A stretch of DNA of 64,000 bases from Dermatemys mawii (lineage: Eukaryota; Chordata; Testudines; Dermatemydidae), in the NCBI GenBank assembly GCA_007922305.1, contig ML677351.1:11207966-11271965 (forward strand), read 5' to 3'. Below the pieces are notes generated by a model that made no database searches, was not told where the DNA came from, and saw nothing but the letters and a program-made list of their open reading frames with translations. Both the position numbers and the translations under genes were made by a program. Shown here in pieces: positions 35,121 through 47,305 of the stretch. Each line of letters opens with the position of its first letter. Position 1 is the stretch's first letter.

Positions 35121-35322
35121 ATATCAGAGGGGTAGCCATGTTAGTCTGGATCTGCAAAAGTGACAGAGTCCTGTGGCACCTTATAGACTAACAGATGTAT
35201 TAGAGCATAAGCTTTCGTGGGTGAATACCCACTTCGTCGGATGCATCGAAAGCTTATGCTCTAATACATCTGTTAGTCTATAAGGTGCCACAGGACACTC
35301 TGTCACTTTTACAGATGAGATA
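35121..35322. repeat. Head-to-head Penelope-like tails forming a hairpin
   Basis: A minus-strand tail (35121-35246) is followed immediately by a plus-strand partial tail that starts at cgaaagcttatgctc (35247). Arms 35151-35217 and 35247-35315 are inverted copies with one substitution and one 2-nt indel; 49 bp next to the loop match perfectly. The 29-nt loop (35218-35246) holds the stem II hairpin gtgggtattcacccac (read on minus) and the cgacga core. Confidence 0.95.
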
Positions 35323-35598
35323 GACATTAGATCACACTCTATAAGAGCAAAGGTGGCCTCAGGGCATGCCTTGAGCATATTCCCACTGTCAAAATTTACA
35401 GAGCTGCTACATGGAGCTCTAGTCATACGTTTACAAAACATGCACTAGATCTACCATCCTCAATTGCCGCTCAGTTTGGTAGAGTGATGTATTTCAATCT
35501 TTAATTATGACTACATATCTTACCTTCCTTAAATGAAAATATTGCTTATCACTGTCTTTTGAGTGGAACTGTGTACAGGCCACTTGAAGTTTACACAC

Positions 35599-36268
35599 CT
35601 GTAACCAGAGTTCTTTGAGATGGACTCTGCACATTCACCTTCCCTTTCAACCTCTTCTGTTCCTTAGCACAGCACCCAGAGCTGTATGCAAGTTAGACAT
35701 AGGGAAGGAGCAGCGCTGGGAGGTTTGTCCCACTAGCCTTTTGTCTGACCATAATTACCACTGTCAAGAAAGAGGGAAGAGTGGGAAGGGAACATGACGA
35801 TGGGCGCTGTGTGTGTGGGAGGGGGAGGAAGACTTCTGCTTCTGTGGGCCTGGCCCCAGGGCTATGCCAAGTCTGTGTCCCCTCCCTGGGGTTTGAAATG
35901 ACACTGCACATAGGCAGGCTGGGTTGAAAGGCAGGGGCAGGACATTTGGTGGGGGAGGCACTGGTCCAGGAGCTGCAGCAGGGATGGCTCCATAGGGATT
36001 GACAATGCATACCATCAGAAAACATTCAGGGGGCCTGGTCCTTGGAGTCAACTATCATCTTGGGCCTGAGGAAGTTTTGGAAGGACCTGAGGTGGCTGGA
36101 GAGCCGTGCCTCAAGCTCAAAATATTTAGGAACAATAACGGGAGGAACAGGAAGGGATGTGAGAGCGCTGAAATGGGCACTGTTTGAAAATATTTCACTG
36201 ACAGCTGCACTGCTGGCACATCCCATGAGTGTGAACATGCACACTCCATTTCAAAGAATTCTGGTTTG
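35599..36268. mobile_element. Non-autonomous DNA transposon with long inverted ends
   Basis: The left end gtaaccagagttctttgaga plus tggactctgcacattcacc pairs with the right end, whose inverted form reads accagaattctttgaaatgg plus agtgtgcatgttcac. The inverted repeats are close to 40 bp and the element is about 670 bp. Interior frames (35693-36025 minus, 35764-36051 minus, 36055-36405 minus and others) overlap each other and have no transposase motif. Confidence 0.7.
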
Positions 36269-37600
36269 GATGAGGAACCCCACGGGCAGCAGATATAATA
36301 GGTCAGGGGAGGTTTAGCCTTCCCTGGTGGTGCTGCTGCTGCCGGACTCCCAGTTGCTGGTTTTGGCATTTTCCACATCCACCGAAGGAAGTTTTTATTA
36401 TCCACTGTGCAGGTCCTCGGGTGGCTGAGGAGGCTTATATAAAGGCTGAGGCAGCTCCAACCTGCCTGCCTGCTCCTGTCTTTCCCCCATGGCCTCCTCG
36501 CTGCTGGTCCCCCTCACCCCAGGATCTGAGCACTTTTCTGTTCCCAGATGGGTACATTGGCCCCTGTATACCATGCCCCTTAATATGGGGAGATGAAGTT
36601 GCCGGTGCCCAGAGGACGTGGAGCCCCCGAGGGGCAGGTTCCAGCCAAGGGGGACTGCAGTGCACTGGAACTGGTGGGCACCTTGCTAGGACCCAGGAGG
36701 AGTTGTCTGGAAAGAATGCTTGGACTCCCTCTATCGGGGCAACAGCTCATTCCCTGCTGTGCTGTTCCCTTGCAAGGTCACCTGGGGTTGGGGATCCCTG
36801 AGCCCTGATTGCAGCCAGGAGAGGTGAAGCTTGAGCAGCAACATTCCTGCTGCTCCACAAGAACCCCTCCCAGTGCAGAGACCTCAGCCTAGCTAGGGCA
36901 TCCTTTCCCTGGACCCAGCCCCAGCTGCCAGGAAGGGCACCGCTTGGAGGGAAGGTAAGAGACCTCCTCCCGACCCCTGGGAGCAGTGCCTCCTGGTTCC
37001 ACTCTGGCTGCTTGGGGAGGGTTTGGCCCCAGGTTGCTCCTTGCTGGACTGACTGAGCTTTCCTCCCATGTGGTCATCAGCTCACATTCTTTGCAGGGTA
37101 TGTGTAACCAGCCTGCACAGTGCTGATGGCTGGGACAGTGATGTGGGGGGGAAGGGGGAAGGGAGAGCATGCAGCTGCGTGGGAGCACTGTGCTCCTTTT
37201 CCTTCTGCACACACGTGGGCTTGCTTGCATGCCCCTTGCATTCTCTGTTATGTCTACAGACGTGCATGCTGCTCCTCTGTAAACAGTCAGCGTATACTTG
37301 TACTTGCCTGCCTGCCTCCCTATCATCTGAGTGTTAGTCATACTTGCTCTGAGATCAGTGCACTAATTGCTTGGATCGTGAAGTGCAGCATTTTGCACAA
37401 TTATCCTTCATGTGCCATTAAAAATGGGAAACCAATAATGTTCCTTTCTAACACAGTTTTACTGCCCACCCCTTGTCTATTATGAGAGTGGGTTTATTGG
37501 GTTAGGTGAAGGAGGATACTCTAATTGAAGAGATTAATCCTAGGTGTCAGAGTTTTGCCGATGAGCCTTTAATTTTCTAGTGTACCTCTTGCAGGGACAA
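36269..37600. other. GC-rich stretch, no recognised gene
   Basis: This is the most GC-rich part of the window and has overlapping open frames on both strands (for example 36421-36801 plus and 36889-37341 minus), the expected result of base composition. A TATA-like cttatataaaggc lies at 36434-36446. CpG is not enriched, so it does not look like a CpG-island promoter. It may be part of an unrecognised repeat. Confidence 0.4.
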
Positions 37601-37833
37601 TCCTCATGTCAGCTGTTCAGGGGTGTGGGCAAGAGGGAATTGAAGGGGGAAACAGGGAAGTGTGAAGGGGCAGGAGGTGCATGAAGGGAGATGCTGGGGA
37701 AAGAATGGGATGGGGGCACTGGGGGCACTGCGTGGAGGATGAGGCAATACAGGGGAGTTGGGGAGAATTGGGGAGTTCTGGTGGGAGGAGGGAGAGTGAG
37801 TTGGGGGGAAAGAGGGATGTGGCGAGTGGGTAA

Positions 37834-37866
<33 letters not shown>
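37600..37866 (+). repeat. Purine tract ending in TC microsatellite
   Basis: About 230 bp are almost entirely A and G on plus, with many GGGG and GGAG words. A TC dinucleotide run at 37836-37864 then switches the strand to pyrimidine. Confidence 0.85.
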
Positions 37867-37867
<1 letters not shown>

Positions 37868-40010
37868 TCGGTGCTACTAGATAGGACAGAACACCACACT
37901 CAGAATGTGTGGGTTACATATTATCTTTACATTGTTACCAAAAATCTTCATTTTTATCCTCTCTGGAGATATATATATATATATATTTGCTACTGCCAGG
38001 TAGCAAATGTATAATCATTGGTTATGATAATCAGTGATTATGAAACATGAAGTAATATTCTTGACCTTTTTCTTGAGCTCTGATACCATTGTCTGTTTTC
38101 TTTAATATATTAATCTTCACAAAATGTGTATTAGTTTAACACACAGTAAACTTATTATTTATACTATTAAAAACATTGCTGAAAACTTAATCTGAAGTTA
38201 AACCTTGATTAAAAACCTTGTTCCGCAAAAATTTTGTGTGCACGTGCATACACAATTGATCAAAATGGGTAAATGAGATACAAGTTTATTTCCTTTGAGA
38301 ATGCTGAAATTATTAAAATGAAAGCTCTGGCTCTGCAAATCCAGATATTAAATCATATTAGTGAATCTGCTAATATAGTGTTCTAGTTGATTTCATTTAC
38401 AGTACATAATCAATTTAACCCTGACATTGAGCAGTGGGTAGCATATTGACCTTGGGAACAACCCTGGCTATAGGAGACCTGTTCTCTTCCCTCGAACTTT
38501 CTTGTCCAACTATCCATCCACAGTGGTGAGCTGCAGAGGGAAGAAATCATCATAAACGTGCTCTTTCTCATCACAGCTGCATTCCTTCCTGCCCTCTTCC
38601 CCATTTAATTCCTCATTTTAAATAGTAGACAGCTGGTGACAACACTACTTCACCTCTTGTGATAAGCACTGTGGTCAGGGAAGCTGCATAGAACCACTTT
38701 CTCCATAGTGCTATCAAAATAGGATGAGAAGGGTGGGGAAACGCACAGCACTAGCAATCAACACCAGTTGGTTTAGGGAAAGGTAGTGGGGTAGGGGTGT
38801 GTGTGTGTGATACTCTGCCCCCCAGAATAGAAATCCAGTACCCTCCCACCCATAACCCATGCAACCCTAAGCAACACGTTGTCAATCGAAACATGTAATA
38901 AATATGAACTGGTTAGGGTCAGCAACAGTCTGAACAAAATATTGTAATAGTCCATACAGCAGGTATACAGCAGCAGGCTCTTGAGTATCTACAATGCTAT
39001 GAGAATGTGCATGTGCACATGTATACCCTTGAACAGGAGTACTGAGGTCAAGAAGCTGAAGAAAGCAACACACACCAGTCATAATGTGCAAGAAGGCAAC
39101 TTTTGCAGGTTGGTAGCCATTTATTCCCTCAATTTAAGTGGCCCGGAAACATAAAGGAGAATCACTGCTTTCATTTGTTTATATCCTTGAAAACATAAAC
39201 AACTGGAAGTTAGTCATTAGCATTGAAGGCTGACTATTATTTTCATGCCTAAATATCGTAAATTGCCTACAACTCCCTCATCTGCCTTCCCAAAGATTGC
39301 CTTTTGAGACTATGGCAAAAACAATAGTAAGAGCTCTCCAAATTTTCTGGTGTACTATGAATTGTTCATGCTAACAGCATAATTTTACGGTACCTGTACA
39401 AAAAGTAAAATGTACTACTTTGTAACCATGTAACAATCTCCTTCATGAGGAGGAACTACATCAACGTTTCCTAGTTTCAGTTTTGAATTGTCCTGGTTAC
39501 TCAGTGATACATTGGCTAAAAAAATCCTGTTTCTTTACAGGTGGAATAACTATACAGTGTAAAAATGTTTACAAATATAAACATGTGAAGCTGATAACTC
39601 ACCACTGATAACAACAGTAATAAAGTTTTCTTGGCTCTTCAAGACTTTTTTTCTTGTACTTCTGTGTCTGAGAGCTCAAACAACAGTAATAAATTTTTTT
39701 GGACTTCCCCCTTCTATTTATGAAAACTGATACAGCAGTTAATTGTGGCTTCTCTATTTTGATGGGTATTTTCCTCTTAAAATGGAGACAGAAAGGTAAA
39801 GGGGGCATATTAAAGTTTTGGAGGCTCTGATTGCTGTTTAATTCTTTCTGAGAAAAATTACAAATGTAATAATAAAAGTTCTGATAAATAGTAAACAATG
39901 CACCTCTGTTTTGCTACCCTCTGAGCAGTAAGAATTTAATGTGAAGCCAGAAGGTGAGGAACATTGTATAATGAAGTGAAACAAACTGGGTGTACTCAGA
40001 GCCTGCTTTA
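37867..40010. other. No recognised gene
   Basis: An AT dinucleotide run lies at 37969-37986. At 38425-38500 the order of words (gagcagtgggtagcatattg, ataggagacctgttctcttc) faintly resembles the tRNA-derived 5' part of a MIR SINE. Nothing else was recognised. Confidence 0.4.
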
Positions 40011-40297
40011 TTAGGCCAGGTCTACTCTACAGACCTGTATTGGAATAACTACATCAGTCAGGGGTTTGAAAAATCCACATCCTTGAGTGATGTAGTTATA
40101 CCGCCCTAACCCCCTGTGTAGACAGTGTGCGTCAGTGGGAGAGCTTCTACTGCCAATATCACCTTCCCGTGAAGTGGTGGGTGATTAACTACGGCAATGG
40201 AAGAAGCTCTGTAGTGTCTTCACTAAAGTGTTACAGCAGCACAGCTGCACTTCTGCAAGTGTGCTGTTGTAGCACTATACGTGAAGAAAAGCCCTTA
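40011..40297. mobile_element. Miniature DNA transposon
   Basis: The left end ttaggccaggtctactcta and the right end gaagaaaagccctta are inverted matches. The interior words acatcagtcaggggtttga and cttcactaaagtgttacagc belong to a miniature family I remember from turtles. It is about 287 bp and has no transposase. Confidence 0.7.
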
Positions 40298-42399
40298 ACA
40301 CTTTTGGTTGTTTCTGCAATAACACCTTGTCTCTTCTTTCTGCTGTGATTGTTATTATGCAGGACTTGCTTTTTAGATTCTGGGAACCATTAGTGAGATG
40401 AGTTTTCCTCTGCTTACCAAATATAATGGACCTATTTTGGGGGGGGGCAAGAGGAGGAGAGGCAAGCTAAATACTTGAGTTTACTATCATCCCTACTTTG
40501 CTATAGGAGAATTGGAACTCAGCTGATTCTGTTATGGTCCGAACATAATTGTCAACTTCTATGCAAGAGGTAATCCTTTTCTGGTGTTTTAAACAAGAGG
40601 TATATCTCTAACAAAGGTGGGGATCTGTGGGATTTTGTGCCATCAGAGGTTTGTGAAGCATTCCAGTGAATATTATTGCTTTTTTCTCCTTTTATTTTTG
40701 TGCTCTGTTTAATGGCAGAATCCAAATTAGCCGACAATATAAATGTAATTAACAAACGCCTGAAATAACTAAGCTTATTTTTGAAAATATAAGATGTCTT
40801 ATTCCTTTTTGAAAATGTAGAATGTGTATCAGGGAAGCACAATAAAATAAATGAGAAAGTAAATTCATGATGCATTTGTTTTATTCTGATCTTCCATTTT
40901 ATCTGCTTATTTTATCTTCTGTATCAGTTCCATTCCATTCCTCTCCAGACATTTCCCCCTTAATTTCTGTTATTTTCTCTTCTCTCTGATAAGCAATATC
41001 TCTGTTTTAATGATGCTACTTAAGAATGACCTACGATGCTGAACTGGCTCTGATTGTAATTATTATAATTACAAACAATAATTTTGATGAATGACAACCT
41101 AATTTCTTCAAATGTGACTATTCTCAAAGTTTTCAACTACAGGAAAAGTATAGAAAGTTATTTAAAAAAATGAATGGGTCACGCTCAAAAGTCTTGACCT
41201 AGCTATTTAGATGTGTGATTTATTTAAAAATATTTTTTCATTAGTTTTAAGCAAACTAACTTTAAAATTTTCTTGAAAATTTATAGAAAATTGAGTCTGT
41301 ATTCATAATATACTGTAAATTTGAGAAAGATTCGTGGTCTTTTTCATGCAGTGAGTGTTCAAACAGTGCTTTAAGAGAGAAACTGAACTTATTCATCACT
41401 GTGAAGTCACTACCAGCACCTCCATCATTTTGCACTGTGTGCATACACAAGAATACATTGACTTACAATTGAGCAGGGTGAGAATTGGTCGTTGGTGTCC
41501 ACCAAACTGAAGACCTGTGCTTCTCACTCCCTTTCTAAATTTTGAGGATTCTATAAGTATGATCCTAAGTCTTAAAAAGAAAAAGGGGAAAAAAAACCTA
41601 GCTGCTCTTGTTGATGGAGCAAACAACTGCTAAGGTAGAAAGCCTGTCACTGATATCTTTTCCTATTTTGGTTATTAACCATTATCTACCTGCCAGGTTA
41701 GGAAAATAAGAATTATTCATTGGGTTTCTTTTCCCCATTGCCTATTGTATTGATGATCTGTCTTTTGGTGTGGTATTTTTCAGCCCATTTGGAAGGGTTT
41801 TATCTATGTGTTAATGGTTTAAAAAATAATAATAAACAAACTTCTTTGGGAATTGTATAATACAGTGGAACAATTATTTTCAGAGAAAGAAGTAGCAATT
41901 TTCTTTAATCACATGGATACATTCATACACAATGATATATCTGTATGCCACATTATAAGGCTTAACAGTTACAACTAAGAATATTTCTCTAACTTGTGTA
42001 ATTTAGAACTTAAGGTATTGATTACAAGCATTCATCCGTAAGAACAATGCAACATTCTCCTTTCTTATAAAATGATACAAATGTTCAATTATCAAAAGAT
42101 AAATCTAGGTTCAGTTGATTTTAAGTTAGTGTTTTCCTTCTGGTTATTGAAATACTCATTTCCATTTTTCTTTGATTTCCCTGAGTGACCAGAAAATAAC
42201 TTCCAGTGGATTGTCAAGTTGCCACCAAATCTACAGATGAGTTAGGTAAACATTTTCATTTATAGCATTAGTATCAGCCATTTTTTTTGGGGGGGGGGAA
42301 TCAGTGAAACTAAAAGTATGCATAATCAGTGTAATCAGTATAAAATCAGCTCTTCTGTCACTGATGTGTTGGTAACTATTAAGCAACTCTCAGTAGTGC
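40298..42399. other. No recognised feature
   Basis: AT-rich sequence with a T-run/G-run at 42282-42299. Open frames such as 40552-40875 minus lack motifs. Confidence 0.5.
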
Positions 42400-43775
42400 A
42401 TCATAGAATCATCATAGAAGAGACCTTGGGAGGTCATCTAGTCCAGTCCTCTGCACTCATGGCAGGACTAAGTAGTATCTAAACCATCCCTGACAGATGT
42501 TTGTCTAACCTGTTCTTAAATATCTGCAATGATGGAGATTCCACAACCTCCCTTAGCAATTTATTCCAGTGCTTAATCACCTTGACAAGAATTTTTTTCC
42601 TAATGTCCAGCCTAAACCTCCCTTGCTTCAGTTTAAGCCCATTGTTTCTTGTCCTATCCTCAGAGGTTAAGAAGACCAATTTGTTTTCTCCCTCATCCTT
42701 GTAACAGCCTTTTATGTACTTAAAAACTGTTTATGTCTCCTCTGTCTTCTCTTTTCCAAACTAAACAAACCCAGTTTTTTCAGTCTTCCTTAATGGGTCA
42801 TGTTTTCTAGGCCTTTAATAATTTTTGTTACTTTTCTCTTGACTTTCTGCAATTTGTCCACATCTTTCATGAAATGTGGCACCCAGAACTGGACACTTGT
42901 CAGCTTTCCTCAACTGTGAGACCCCAGTTGAGGCCTAATCAGTGTGGAGTTTAGTGGAAGAATTACTTCTCAAGTCTTGCTTACAACACTTCTGCTGATA
43001 CATCCCAGAATTATATTTGCACTTTTTGCAACAATGTTACATGGTTGACTCATATTTAGCTTGTGATCTGTAATGACTCCCAGATTACTTTCCATGGTAA
43101 TCCTCCTAGGCAATCTTTCCATTTTATTTGAGCACAACTGGTTGTTCTTTCCTAAGTTGAGTACTTTGCATGTGTCCTTATTGAATTTCATCCTGTTCTC
43201 TTCATACCATTTCTCCAGTTTGTTCAGATCATTTTGAATTGGAATCCTATCCTGTCTAAAGCACTTGCAACACCTCCCAACTTCTCATCCACAAACTTTA
43301 TGTGTACTCTCTATGCCAATAGCTAAATCATTGATGAAGATATTGAACAGAACTGGACCCAAAACCGATCCCTGCGAGACCCCACTTGTTAAGCCCTTCC
43401 AGCATGACTATAAAACACTGATAACTATTCTCTGAGAACGGTTTTCCAACCAGTTATGCACCCACCTTCTGATAGCTGCATTAAGGTTGCATTTTCCTAG
43501 TTTGTTTATGAGAAGGTCATGCAAGACGGTATCAAAAGTTTTACTAAAGTCAAGATATGCCAGATCTACTGCTTCCCCCTTATCCACAAGGTTTGATACC
43601 CCATCAAGGAAAGCTATTTGGTTAGTTTGACAGGATTTGTTCTTGATAAATCCATGCTGACTATTAGTTATCACCTTATTATCTTCTTGATGTTTGCAAA
43701 TTGATTGCTTAATTATGTGCTCCATTATCATGTCTGGCTTGTTGGAGATCACTTCTTTAAATGCTCCCTTATTAA
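42400..43775 (-). mobile_element. CR1 LINE, 5'-truncated
   Basis: The plus strand starts with the reversed CR1 3' terminus (catagaatcatcatagaag, the ATTCTATG-type repeat), then ggaggtcatctagtccagtc and the rest of the 3' UTR. The ORF2 relic continues to about 43752. Of the CR1 copies in the window this one retains most of the reverse transcriptase. Its 5' end is truncated near 43775, the usual outcome of incomplete reverse transcription. Confidence 0.9.
42970..43752 (-). pseudogene. CR1 reverse transcriptase remnant
   Basis: A minus frame at 43752-43408 encodes the fingers and palm: SQHGFIKNKSCQTNQIAF (the Q-x-G-F-x-K-x-x-S-C box) and AYLDFSKTFDTVLHDLLINK (motif A with the first catalytic aspartate). 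Another frame continues with the Q-G-S-V-L-G-P-x-L-F box near 43390-43340. Where the second catalytic pair should be, near 43290, the sequence reads like F-V-D-E, so the FADD site is lost. The 42970-43191 frame, with CKVLNLGKNN, is the post-palm region. Frameshifts and the lost aspartate make it inactive. Confidence 0.85.
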
Positions 43776-46700
43776 GAGGAAGAATTCAAGTGGATTGATG
43801 AGTTTTAAATTCAGATAATTCAGTTTTCTTAAGTATAAAACTCTCTCCAGAAATATCTACAGCATCTGTGTCTAGCTTGGGGCTGCCTTTTTCTTGCAGA
43901 TCAATGAGTGCTTGCTTAGTATAATTTACACTTTAAATTATTTAAACTGAAGTTCAGATAACCCTTCATACAACTGTGCTCTTATGAGGACTACACTCTA
44001 TTTTTGTAGTCATTGAAGCTATTTAAAAATTATGGAATAACAGATTTACATCTAAGTGTTATAGTATTGATTTTCATTTTTCTCCCAGTGTAGGAGAAGC
44101 CTTTCCCTCATGGCACCCCTCCACAAAAACAGGTTTTTTTTAAACACAATTTGTGTCAGATTTTTCATTTTGTTGAAATTTATGGGGAACTTCAAACTAA
44201 ATTGAAAATTTCAGTAGCTTGATTTGTCCATTAGAAACCTGTTCCAACATAGTACTGAAAAAGGTAGTTGTGGCATAGAAAGAAATAATAATAAATAAAT
44301 ATATGGATTTTTCCAGTAGTTTGCAATGTTGAAAATCTTAGCCCTTAGTTTTTATTTAAATAACTGCAGTTATATTTGGTAATAAAATGGCAATCCATAT
44401 GGGTGAAGACCAAGTTCCTTTTTATTGTCTAGACCATTCACATTAAATTTTACTATTGTATAAGTGGAAATGTATTACTCTTCCTTGAATTATTTTTCGT
44501 CATTTACATGTTTTCCCCCATGCCATGTACAACCCTGAAAGTCTCCTTATTCTCCTCTTCTGCTCCTGTTATTCCTAATCCTTATTATTTTAGATTTTCA
44601 TGCTTTCCAGAGCAGGAGTACTGGATGGGTTTTGTGTAACCTCAGTTTAAGCAGTTGGTGCATGCAGGTCAACTATTCAGAGTTTATAGCTTTGGTTTCC
44701 TCTGGGTAGTGGTGACATCTCATTTCAATTCCACAATGTCTGTTCTACCTTATGAATACATGGTTGAGGTTTGAGATTAAAAATGAAAGAGGCCTTTAGC
44801 AATAGGAGCTTTCAAAACACAAGAGAAAAAGCAGAAAAAAACTTATTTTTGTTAAGCTGTAGTAATGTTGGCATGTTTCTTCTCAAGACCAGGTTCTCTT
44901 CAGCAAGCTGATTTCTTAGTGGGACAGATGCCGAATATCAAGGGGCATGCTTTTCCCTTCATTGGCTATCTTATTGCCTCTAGAACATTCAGAGGGCCAC
45001 ATTCTTTGCACTCCAATGGTGCAAAGTTTGGTTTAGCCAGCTACTGAAGGATTTCTATGCCCTCCTCCTTAGAAAATCCCCAACTGCGGTAGACCCAGTA
45101 TAGTGGATCCTACACTAGCTCAATAACCCTCCGTTCAGACTGAGGCCAGATGATACTTCACCATGGCAATCCCAGTCTACTGGAACAGTCTCCTGGGATT
45201 GTGGACTTCTGGGGCTAAATTACATCAATCCTGAGCTGTTGATTTCAGGATTAAGAAAGTGTAAATTTAGGTTAAAGCTGCCTTTGCTGAGTAGAACTTG
45301 GTTGTGGTTGGACTGAAGAATCTGTGCCAAACTCTCTACTTGTCCAGGGAACAAGAGACTACTACCACTAATCTAAAGTGGCTATGGATTTTTCAAATTA
45401 CATGACACTATGCACTAGCATTTCAGATGAGAGTTTCAGGACACCGTTTCAACTAATGTTGTGCTAAACTCCTCAGTACCTATTCCCCTCCTTAAACTAT
45501 GATAGAAATTCATCTTTTAAAATAGTCCCACAATTTTATTTGTATTTTAAATCACATTTATTAGATCAATATAATTAAGTTCTGCTTGCCTGCATAACAA
45601 ATCAGCCATAGATAACCACATTAACCAGGGCAGGGTAATTCTTTCAAGCAAGTAATTGTTATATTTTTTTCCTTTAAGTCTATTCCTGCATACTGAATCA
45701 CTGATGTCACTGGAGTTGATGCTTACAAACACTGGTTTGCCCAGCTTGTCAGGTTAAAAACAACAAACTGCATTTAGCTCTGTGTGGATGTTGTAAATTA
45801 ATTTCTATTGGTAAAGTGTTTAGCAGCAAAATGTCAAATTCATATTTTTGAAGTACCTGTTGCACAGGCATTGTAGGGCACTTGCAATGTTAAAATGAAA
45901 ACACGAACATTTTATAAAACCCATTTTCCCCAAACTAAATAAATCAGTTTAGTGATCTTCATATTTCTAATAACTTTGGGTTTAATCCTGTTATATGTTA
46001 AAATTAATGGCAAAACTTCAGTTGATGAGTGGGCCTTTTGTTTTATTATTAGAAAACTTTCCTTATTCCATCACTGACTAATAATATTATTTAAGCTTTG
46101 TATGTAAAGAAGTTGTTCGAAAAACGTGAGAATTAAACAAGCTTCATTAAGTCTGCCTCTTACATGGTAAAAAAAAATGTAACTAGCTCCTAAATATACA
46201 AGACAAAATAGTTTTAAGTAGAGATGGTACAGAGAAGCCAAAACCTCAGATCCAAATCTCCCAAACATTCACACTGGTTTTTAAAATAAGTTGATCATAG
46301 CTACTGATAGAGTGGTCCTGAAATCTCACCTTCCCTGCTTTCATCTCACTTAGGTCACCTTGGAACTGTTCATTGATGGCCTGTGACAAATGAAGTGTGA
46401 GGGAAGGTGGCTAGAATATTCATAGCAGAAGTCTCCTGTCTAATTTGACTGATTATGGCACATCCTTTCTATCACAAGGTTAGGGGAAAAAAATCTTCTA
46501 TTAGAGTAAGGAGAAGTGTTAAATGGAAGAAATGTCCTTTCCATAAGAGTTTACAATTTTTCTAATAAGATTTTGAAGCAAGCTCTATCAGTTGCTGAGA
46601 TATCAAGCATCTACTTTGTGAGTAGTGAGACCCCTTCAGGCATACACAGTTGTCCAGGATCCTCTGTCTAGAGGGACCCAGAAAGTTTAGTAGAATTTAG

Positions 46701-47214
46701 CCTAACTAACAGCTTCCACTTGTAGTCTGATTGTATGTTAGTGTAGGCTCTTCACAGTTCTTTCTCCCCTCTTGAGCCTATAAACTAAGAACTCTGTTTT
46801 AAATGTTCAAGTTTTGTTTGTTACCTGTCATCTCTGCTTACTGAATTTCTAAAATAGCAGCTGTTGCTTGTAGGGATTTTTCATAGTTTTATATATAGGC
46901 AAATATATTGTATGGATTATGCCATCCTTTTGTGCAGAAGTTCCCCATTTATCTTCACAAGAAATAGGAGGCTGTCCTTTCTTTTTTATCTTCTCTTTTC
47001 AGTGAGACTGAGAGTTGTTTACACACTTCAAACATCATGAAATAATATCTGAGTAGAAAATAAAGCTTCCGGTTTGGAAAAGTTTCACTCACTATGAGGG
47101 TCCAAAGAAGGAGCATAAATCAAAAGAGAATATTTTGTAGACTGTATTACTGAAACAGATGCTTCTCAAGGACAGCTGTTTTTCAACAGAATCTCAACCC
47201 GTTTCTGTGCGCAA

Positions 47215-47215
<1 letters not shown>
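43776..47215. other. No recognised gene or element
   Basis: Mostly AT-rich sequence. The block 44860-45350 is less AT-rich and might be an old repeat, but I do not recognise it. Open frames are short and lack motifs. Confidence 0.45.

Positions 47216-47244
<29 letters not shown>
47216..47244 (+). repeat. CA dinucleotide microsatellite
   Basis: An uninterrupted CA/AC run, about 60 bp before the target duplication of the solo LTR. Confidence 0.95.
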
Positions 47245-47246
<2 letters not shown>

Positions 47247-47305
47247 TCCAGCTTTGCACACATGATTATGCAGATGCAGATTTCAGAAGAAGAGATGTAG
47301 CCTCT

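Noticed and set aside
36421..37341. Cluster of open frames as a possible gene
   Set aside because: All strands and frames are open because the block is GC-rich; there is no domain, splice structure or CpG island.
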